From an uncultured Eubacteriales bacterium (lineage in GTDB: Bacteria; Bacillota; Clostridia; Oscillospirales; Acutalibacteraceae), in assembly GCA_934725425.1 (NCBI GenBank), contig CAKVAX010000005.1:1-64000 (forward strand): DNA of 64,000 nucleotides. The letters run 5' to 3'. The notes below the pieces were generated by a model. That model saw nothing but the letters and a program-made list of their open reading frames with translations. It was not told the DNA's origin and ran no database searches. Positions within the stretch are counted from its first letter, which is position 1, and each line of letters starts with the position of its first letter. Shown in pieces: positions 58,175 to 64,000 of the stretch. Position numbers and translations under genes: made by a program.

Positions 58175-58471
58175 ATGACTTGTAGAATAGTAGATATGAA
58201 AAATAAAGAAGTTATAAGCGTTAAAGACGGCTGCAGAATAGGATGTGTCAATGATGTGGAAGTGGATATGAAATGCGCAAAACTTGTTTCTATTATTGTT
58301 TATGGCAGACCCAAATGCCTGGGCATTTTCGGTCGGGAAGACGACGTAGTAATAAAATGGGAAAACATTGAGGTTGTCGGCGAGGATACAATTCTTGTGA
58401 ATTATAACCCCGTATTTAGAAAAAAGCGAAAATGCACATGCTTTTCGCAAATTTTCAGACTCTGGAAATAA
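58175..58471 (+). CDS. YlmC/YmxH-family PRC-barrel protein (sporulation-associated)
   Basis: 98 residues: a PRC-barrel starting MTCRIVDMKNKEVISVKDGC, with RIGCVNDVEVD and KLVSIIVYGRP. The family is induced during sporulation in Bacillus and occurs throughout spore formers; function unknown. A Cys/Lys/Arg-rich end (RKKRKCTCFSQIF) follows the barrel. Ribosome site TGAGGTGA. Its stop abuts the stop of the convergent gene. Confidence 0.85.
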   Translation: MTCRIVDMKNKEVISVKDGCRIGCVNDVEVDMKCAKLVSIIVYGRPKCLGIFGREDDVVIKWENIEVVGEDTILVNYNPVFRKKRKCTCFSQIFRLWK

Positions 58472-60511
58472 TTATAATGTTCCCAGATGACGAATATATG
58501 AAAGTATATATTGCCAACTGTCCCTCGTTATTTTCCTAAGAAGGTCTCTTTTTACATAAATCGTGCAGTTTAGCCCTTTTTGGAATTTGGCCCACATAGA
58601 TTCCTTTAGCGGCAAATTAAAATTCGTCCTGATGTCATTATCTATGAGAAGTATGTCAAGATATTCAAAATCATCGATTGAAAGGAATTTCCTGTTACTT
58701 GGAAGGTAATTTATCGCCTTTGTATATACATAATCCCTGAAAAGATTTATATCAAGCGCTTTCTTTTTTTCGACCCTTTCTGTTTGGGGAGTAATTTCTG
58801 CAACAACAATAGCTTCATCCAAAATTTTTTCGTTTCTGTTTATTGTTAAATACAAATAAAAATTATCACTTAAATACTCCAGCGTATCCAAATCGCATGT
58901 CCTTGGCAAATATGAATATTTATGAGGTTTAGGATACATAGCGTATTTGGTATCTTCCCAGGAAACGGTTTGACCGTTGGTTATGATATAATCCATATCT
59001 TTGTTATACGCCAGTGCAAATTTTTCAAAAAATAAATCAGTGGGAACATAACCTATAAAATCGCGTCTTACAAGCATGCAAAGATTGGACGGCTTGCGTG
59101 CGACGATATAGTTTTTGGAAACGGTTTTTAATTCTTTGTAGTCCAATATTTTTTCATCAAATATCATCATGTCGAAATAATCTGTAAAAATAAATTCTTT
59201 GGGTGCTTTTTCAAATCCAAAAAGCTCTTTATTTCTTATTATGAATTTTTTGATATCTTCCAGGGTTGCACGTGATTTATAAGAATCAAAACTTTCGGGA
59301 GTGATGCTGAAAAAATAATGATTGCCCGTTAAAGATTTTGATATGGTAAAGCAGATTCCTTTTATGATTTCTTTTTTAACGATAGTCATAAGTTTGGTGT
59401 CTGAATTTGAAGGAGCAAGAGTTCTTTTCCTTTCTTCCGCTTCAAAATCTTTAAAAAGATTATCAGGCATGAATTCTTCTTTAGCGGGCTTTAGGAATAG
59501 TCTGAAGAAGTTGCCTTTCCTGTAAACAACGGACCTTCTTATGAACTGAGTGTCTGATTCCAGACCGTCAGCAAGGCCATGCACAATGATAGCGTCCAAT
59601 TTTTCAAGGGGGTTCGAAAGTTGCTGCCGGGATAATTTTTGAGTATATTCAAATGCGGTTTGATTATCCGTTAAATATTTTTTGACGGACTCCCAATCCA
59701 CGGGATGCTCTAAAGAATCAGAATATTTCGGAGTTATTTTAAGCATTCTCATCGTCCAATTTGGCACGGATACAATTTCATAATTGTAATATTCAGAAGT
59801 ATTATTTTTTTCTATAAATTCATCCAAATGATGAGTGCGCTCCATTGATTCACCGCCATATGTGAAAACCACATTCGGGTCAGCCGGAGTTTCGCCGGGA
59901 GGAGGGCTTTTTTCAACTTCTTTTTCGTAATAATCCGTTTCATAGAATTTATCTCTAAACTTGTTTTTAGCATAAATATTATAGCCGTCTATTATAACTC
60001 TACCCGGAATATTTTCAAGCTTGGACCAGTTGCTTTTTTTAGAAAGAAAACCATCTTCCAAAGCTATTTTTGAATCTATAATCAAAGCGTCCGCATAGGT
60101 AATGGCTTCGCCTTCGTTGAGTACAAATGTTTTGTATTTTCGATGAAAAATTTCTTTTTTTGAAAGAAGAAATTCTTTCACATCTTTTTCGCTTAGCTTT
60201 TCAGAAGGGTTATAGTTTGCCGCCGGAGTAATTTTTATGGCCTGTCTTGTGCAGCCGGGTATTTCTATAATTTTAAATCTGATGTTTTTATTTTGAGTTT
60301 TTTTGTCGCAATAACCGCATTCTTTATTGCAAATATCTTTGCCGTACAATTTAAGCCTCTTTGCTTTTTCGTAAGCTGAGCATTCTCCGAACATCCTCTT
60401 TGATACTGAGCTTTCATTGTCTCCTATTGCAAATAATGCACTGCTTCCGAATAAAGCAAGCAATAGAGCAGCAGAGGTAATATTTCTTGCTAATTTGATT
60501 TTTTTAGACAT
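58472..60511 (-). CDS. secreted protein with four copies of an unrecognised ~110-residue domain
   Basis: 679 residues with a signal peptide (~1-29). A Cys cluster at 44, 61, 65 and 68 (CNKECGYC) follows. Then four related units lie at about 77-188, 244-345, 386-488 and 549-660. Each has a hydrophobic strand ending in an I-T/x-P/x turn (AIKITPA, MLKITPK, FFSITPE, LYLTINR), a helix with D-V/I-K-x-F/Y (DVKEFLL, SVKKYLT, DIKKFII, LFRDYVY), a strand with D-A/M/I-L/I-I/x-D/x (DALIIDS, DAIIVHG, DMMIFDE, DILLIDN) and a final basic strand with RR/KR (units 2-4). No anchor motif. No known family comes to mind. Convergent with the YlmC gene; alone in its unit. Confidence 0.65.
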   Translation of the reverse strand: MSKKIKLARNITSAALLLALFGSSALFAIGDNESSVSKRMFGECSAYEKAKRLKLYGKDICNKECGYCDKKTQNKNIRFKIIEIPGCTRQAIKITPAANYNPSEKLSEKDVKEFLLSKKEIFHRKYKTFVLNEGEAITYADALIIDSKIALEDGFLSKKSNWSKLENIPGRVIIDGYNIYAKNKFRDKFYETDYYEKEVEKSPPPGETPADPNVVFTYGGESMERTHHLDEFIEKNNTSEYYNYEIVSVPNWTMRMLKITPKYSDSLEHPVDWESVKKYLTDNQTAFEYTQKLSRQQLSNPLEKLDAIIVHGLADGLESDTQFIRRSVVYRKGNFFRLFLKPAKEEFMPDNLFKDFEAEERKRTLAPSNSDTKLMTIVKKEIIKGICFTISKSLTGNHYFFSITPESFDSYKSRATLEDIKKFIIRNKELFGFEKAPKEFIFTDYFDMMIFDEKILDYKELKTVSKNYIVARKPSNLCMLVRRDFIGYVPTDLFFEKFALAYNKDMDYIITNGQTVSWEDTKYAMYPKPHKYSYLPRTCDLDTLEYLSDNFYLYLTINRNEKILDEAIVVAEITPQTERVEKKKALDINLFRDYVYTKAINYLPSNRKFLSIDDFEYLDILLIDNDIRTNFNLPLKESMWAKFQKGLNCTIYVKRDLLRKITRDSWQYILSYIRHLGTL

Positions 60512-60524
60512 AAATTCTCCTTTT

Positions 60525-61178
60525 TTAGATTACGAGTACTTGATAGTGACAGATGCTTCCTGCCAGAACAAACAAATGCCAGATAAAATGGATATATTTC
60601 ACTTTTTTACCGATAACATACAGTATTGCTCCGACTGAATAAAAAATTCCTCCGATAAATAGCCATTTCAGGTGGGAAGAGCTTAAACACCTCATAGCAG
60701 GCTTAGAAATAAATACGATGCTCCAACCCATTACCAAATAGCATGCCATTGAAATTTTGGAAAATTTATTCACATCTATTAAATTTAAAGTTATTCCGAC
60801 GATTGCCACCGACCAAACAGTCAAAAGAACGATAGTCCCTGCTGTTTCTGTGATGTAATTCATGCACAGAGGAGTGTAAGTCCCGGCTATGAGCAAAAAA
60901 ATAGAACAGTGATCAAATTTTCTGAACACGGATTTAAGCTTGCCTGAAGGTAAAGCATGATAAATTGAAGAAACGGAATAAAGAGTAAAAAGTGTAATAC
61001 CGTAAATTAAAATTCCCGGCAAAGAGCGTTTATCGCAGTAATTTTTAATCACCAACATTACTATTCCCCACAGTGCGAGCAAAGCTCCCACGCCATGAGA
61101 AAGTGAATTTAAAAGTTCTTCCATCGGAGTGTATACGGGCATAGTTGATGTGCTTTTGGAAATAGATTTTTTAAGCAT
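60525..61178 (-). CDS. hemolysin III / PAQR-family membrane protein (TrhA/YqfA type)
   Basis: 217 residues from the ATG at 61178, seven bases after AAGGTGAT. Seven membrane helices. Conserved residues: EELLNSLSHGVGALL (first helix), SSIYHALPSG, HCSIFLLIAGTYTPL and HFIWHLFVLAGSICHY. The His/Ser/Asp set is the zinc site of PAQR proteins. Some bacterial members set membrane fatty-acid balance. The toxin-like name is historical. Confidence 0.9.
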   Translation of the reverse strand: MLKKSISKSTSTMPVYTPMEELLNSLSHGVGALLALWGIVMLVIKNYCDKRSLPGILIYGITLFTLYSVSSIYHALPSGKLKSVFRKFDHCSIFLLIAGTYTPLCMNYITETAGTIVLLTVWSVAIVGITLNLIDVNKFSKISMACYLVMGWSIVFISKPAMRCLSSSHLKWLFIGGIFYSVGAILYVIGKKVKYIHFIWHLFVLAGSICHYQVLVI

Positions 61179-61325
61179 GTTTATCACCTTTGTATCGTAT
61201 AGTATTATAATTTTTACTAATCCATTATACCTACATATTAAGCGATTTTCAAATAAATTTTAAATAGTGTTAAATATTCTAAGAAGTGCATATATATACT
61301 TCAAAAGGAGTGAGATACATAACAT

Positions 61326-62072
61326 ATGAAGTTTGTAAAAATTATAAAAGCAAAAAAATTTTTAACTTTTATGTGGGTAGTGGGGTTTATATCTGTTTTT
61401 GCGCTTGGATTCGTTGTTTATGGGGTTATAAGCGATAAAATCAGCGGCGAAAAAAATGATTTAGCTACGGTTATTTTGGACCCCGGTCATGGCGGCGAAG
61501 ACGGCGGAGCTGTAGGAATCGATGGAATTATTGAGAAGGATATAAATTTAAGCATATCCTTAAAGCTTAGGGACCTTCTGCAAGCTGCGGGCTATAAAGT
61601 TATTATGACTCGTGAAACAGACACTGCTATATATGATGACGATTCAAAAACTTTAAGAGAAAAAAAGCGTTCGGATTTATATAATCGTGCGGCAATAATT
61701 AAAGATAATTCCAAAGAAAAAACCATTTTTGTAAGCATACATCAAAATAAATTTCCAAATGCAAAATATTTCGGCTCTCAAATATTTTATTCAAAAAATC
61801 ACGCCGGGAGCCAGAATTTAGCCTCCGGGATAAAGGATTCCCTTGTGGGACTTATCCAGCCCGAAAACACAAGAGAAACCAAACCTGCGGATAAAAAAAT
61901 ATTCTTACTTCATAATGCCCAAATCCCTGCGGTTATTGTTGAATGCGGATTTCTTTCTAATGAGGATGAAGCCAACAAACTCACAAAACCCGAATATCAA
62001 ACTCAACTGGCCTTCAGCATTTATTGCGGAATCTCAAATTATTTCATAAACAATTCAACAGATAAAATTTGA
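61326..62072 (+). CDS. cwlD: N-acetylmuramoyl-L-alanine amidase, CwlD type
   Basis: 248 residues. A membrane signal anchor (~14-36) precedes an Amidase_3 domain with the zinc residues in VILDPGHGGEDGG (~50-62), ERDLNLSIS-type Glu (here EKDINLSIS) and VSIHQN, and the catalytic Glu in VIVECGFLSNEDEA. CwlD-type enzymes strip side peptides to form muramic-delta-lactam in spore cortex, which germination enzymes need. Supports a spore former. An AAAGGAG ribosome site lies about 14 bases upstream, a little far. Confidence 0.85.
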   Translation: MKFVKIIKAKKFLTFMWVVGFISVFALGFVVYGVISDKISGEKNDLATVILDPGHGGEDGGAVGIDGIIEKDINLSISLKLRDLLQAAGYKVIMTRETDTAIYDDDSKTLREKKRSDLYNRAAIIKDNSKEKTIFVSIHQNKFPNAKYFGSQIFYSKNHAGSQNLASGIKDSLVGLIQPENTRETKPADKKIFLLHNAQIPAVIVECGFLSNEDEANKLTKPEYQTQLAFSIYCGISNYFINNSTDKI

Positions 62073-62192
62073 CATTAATTTTTAACAAACCACTCTGCTT
62101 TTTAATATAAATTTAAATTAATATTGACTTTTTATGAAAAATATGTTAAAATATGAACATACAAATTTAAATATCAGGAGTGGTTGCGTAGT

Positions 62193-62975
62193 ATGTTTTT
62201 TCCGTGTTTTAACATGTGTAGCCCGGATGTTTCAATGGATGCGTATATTTCTACTCCGACCAGCATTGTTGAAAGTAGGAAAGAATCATCCGAAAGTTAT
62301 AAAATGGAACAAGAAACCGGAGATTATGCCTATCTTCAATCGCAGCTTTGCTCAGATAATTTGAAAATAGATTTGGAATTTAAAGAACAAGACGATAATT
62401 CTCCTAAAAATTTCTCCACTACTCTTAAAACTCCGTTCGGCGAAGTTACCGTCAGGTTTATATATTGTCCGGCTCAAAAACGCTATAACAGATTTATTTG
62501 CGGTGGCGGAAAATACACTGAACTTGTAGAAAAACTAGATCAAAAATATAGAAATTGTAAATCCAGAAAAGCCATCTACGAACAAATACTCAGATACTTG
62601 ACCTCAGCTCCTGTATCCAAAGGTTCAGACCCGTGGAAATGCGAAGTTTTTAAGTCTAAGTATGAAAGTAAAATTTTGGCATATTTCTGCTCCATTTTGG
62701 CAGTGTGCGATCCGTGTTTCGGAATGGGAGCAGACGGAGGAAAAGATGTTAGGTCAGCGCTTAGAAGCATTGAATGCGGAAAAGGATGCTCATTTAAAAA
62801 ATTTTTGGAGCCTTCATTTTACCCTATGTCGCAGCGAGGAGCCTATCGCCTTGCCAGAAGATTGACAAAAACAACTAAAATATCCGGTCGACCGGGCACA
62901 TATAAGGGCTTTACAAATCTTACCAATAACCATACCCCTGCAAAACCAAAGCTAAAACGCTCTGCTACTTTATAA
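62193..62975 (+). CDS. Cys-rich protein of unknown function
   Basis: 260 residues from the ATG at 62193; the AGGAG site is 12 bases away, and a TTG at 62184 is too close to it. The start is hydrophobic and Cys-rich (MFFPCFNMCSPD), with no clear signal peptide. A polar middle leads to a C-terminal half with RKAIYEQILRYLTSAP, YFCSILAVCDPCFGMGADGG and a basic end with PMSQRGAYRLARRLT. Nine or more Cys residues. Promoter-like TTGACT...TTAAAA elements are around 62125. No family recognised. Confidence 0.5.
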   Translation: MFFPCFNMCSPDVSMDAYISTPTSIVESRKESSESYKMEQETGDYAYLQSQLCSDNLKIDLEFKEQDDNSPKNFSTTLKTPFGEVTVRFIYCPAQKRYNRFICGGGKYTELVEKLDQKYRNCKSRKAIYEQILRYLTSAPVSKGSDPWKCEVFKSKYESKILAYFCSILAVCDPCFGMGADGGKDVRSALRSIECGKGCSFKKFLEPSFYPMSQRGAYRLARRLTKTTKISGRPGTYKGFTNLTNNHTPAKPKLKRSATL

Positions 62976-63056
62976 ATAAATCTCTTAACAGGAGCTTCTA
63001 AAAGGTGTAGTATATTTAGTAAGTAAAATTATTTTTAGAGTTTAGAGGAAGAGATT

Positions 63057-64000
63057 ATGAATAAAAAAATAAAAACAGTATTTGTCTGTTCGGAATGCGG
63101 TTTTGAATCCGCAAAATGGAACGGAATATGCCCCTCTTGCGGGCAAGGTAACACCATGTTGGAAGAAATCAGGGAATCATCTTCGAAGCAAAGCAAACTC
63201 GGAGCGGTAAAATTTAGCCCGTCGCAAGTTTCCCAAGTTTCGATGAGCAGTATTGATATCGACGAAGAAACCCGTTATTGCACGGGTTTTAATGAGTTGG
63301 ACAGAGTTTTTGGCGGAGGAATCGTCAAAGGCTCGCTTACTCTTTTGGGAGGAACCCCAGGCATAGGCAAATCAACGCTCCTATTGCAGATTTGCAATAA
63401 TTTAGATAAAAAACTCAAAATTCTTTATGTTTCGGGCGAAGAATCCAAACGCCAAATAAAAATGCGTGCTTCAAGGCTTGGAGTGTGCAACGAAAACCTA
63501 TTCATAATGACCGAAACAAATATAAATCTTATTGCGGCTGAAATCGAGTACACTCGCCCAGATTTGGTTATCATTGATTCGGTTCAAACTATGAGCAATC
63601 CGGAATCATCGACTTTTCCGGGCAGCGTATCTCAGGTAAAAGAGTGTACGAATATTTTTTTAAAATTATCCAAATCTTTGGATATTACCGTGCTGCTTAT
63701 CGGCCACGTAAACAAGGACGGTGCTATTGCCGGACCTAAGGTTCTGGAGCACATGGTTGACGCTGTTCTTTATTTTGAGGGCGACAGCCAGACTGCCTAC
63801 AGAATTTTAAGAGCAGTTAAGAACAGGCATGGTTCTACGAACGAGATAGGTGTTTTTCGGATGGATGACAACGGCCTACAAGAGGTTGAAAATCCTTCGG
63901 CGATGCTTTTGGCGGGCAAGCCTCAGAATGTCTCGGGCATTTGTGTTGCATGCGTTATGGAAGGCTCCAGACCCATTCTCACAGAAGTTCAAGGATTGGT
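63057..64000 (+). CDS. radA: DNA repair protein RadA/Sms, 5' part
   Basis: The first ~314 residues, running off the right edge. A zinc finger CSECGFESAKWNGICPSCG at the N terminus, RecA-like Walker A GGTPGIGKST (~97-106) and Walker B LVIIDSVQT are present. The RadA-specific motif reads KNRHG instead of the canonical KNRFG, and Lon-protease-like domain sequence begins near the edge. Acts in branch migration and recombination. Ribosome site AGAGGAAGAG. Confidence 0.95.
   Translation, partial: MNKKIKTVFVCSECGFESAKWNGICPSCGQGNTMLEEIRESSSKQSKLGAVKFSPSQVSQVSMSSIDIDEETRYCTGFNELDRVFGGGIVKGSLTLLGGTPGIGKSTLLLQICNNLDKKLKILYVSGEESKRQIKMRASRLGVCNENLFIMTETNINLIAAEIEYTRPDLVIIDSVQTMSNPESSTFPGSVSQVKECTNIFLKLSKSLDITVLLIGHVNKDGAIAGPKVLEHMVDAVLYFEGDSQTAYRILRAVKNRHGSTNEIGVFRMDDNGLQEVENPSAMLLAGKPQNVSGICVACVMEGSRPILTEVQGL

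Noticed and set aside
60525..61178. Hemolysin III as a virulence toxin
   Set aside because: It is a PAQR-type housekeeping membrane protein found in harmless bacteria; the name is historical.

Overview
The window is chromosomal DNA of a low-GC, Gram-positive, endospore-forming member of the Clostridia, probably an uncultured gut lineage of the Oscillospiraceae/Ruminococcaceae type. The evidence is the classic Firmicutes origin order (gyrA, gyrB, remB, recF, S4 gene, dnaN, dnaA // rpmH, rnpA, yidD, yidC, jag, mnmE, mnmG, rsmG, parA, parB), strong GGAGG ribosome sites, AT-rich codons, a CwlD-type amidase and a YlmC/YmxH-type sporulation protein. The family assignment is inference; no 16S sequence is present.

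Layout. 0-6.5 kb: the 3' end of a 5S rRNA, a Nif11-like peptide gene, a three-gene operon of small unknown proteins, a membrane protein, and two tandem paralogous surface proteins with degenerate sortase-type C termini. 6.6-16.7 kb (minus strand): gyrA back to dnaA. 15.1-16.9 kb: the probable oriC with DnaA-box-like 9-mers. 16.9-28.6 kb (plus strand): ribosomal protein L34, RNase P, membrane insertion, tRNA modification, ParABS with three perfect parS sites, serS and guaB. Genes diverge from the dnaA/rpmH gap, as expected for two leading strands leaving the origin.

28.7-45.5 kb is an accessory region. It holds a helical-repeat protein, a secreted protein, a membrane-anchored LysM protein, a large membrane sensor with a degenerate class III cyclase domain, a MORN-repeat membrane protein, a Nif11-like bacteriocin-type peptide, a tandem array of three convergent toxin/antisense-RNA modules that resemble the par (Fst) type I design, and then three genes typical of contractile injection systems: a DUF4255/Pvc16-like protein, a carboxypeptidase-regulatory-like protein and a Pvc15-like AAA+ ATPase. 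No sheath, tube, spike or baseplate gene is in the window, so the structural part would have to lie elsewhere. The two most interesting items are the triple toxin/antisense array (37.99-38.98 kb) and this detached injection-system accessory locus.

45.6-64 kb: tRNA-Thr, fba, gpsA, secA, ftsZ, a HindIII-type restriction-modification pair on an island flanked by hairpins, a CtpE-like P-type ATPase, a YlmC-like protein, a secreted protein made of four copies of an unrecognised domain, a hemolysin-III/PAQR protein, cwlD, an unknown Cys-rich protein, and the 5' part of radA running off the right edge. Intergenic gaps not listed separately are AT-rich and show nothing I can support.
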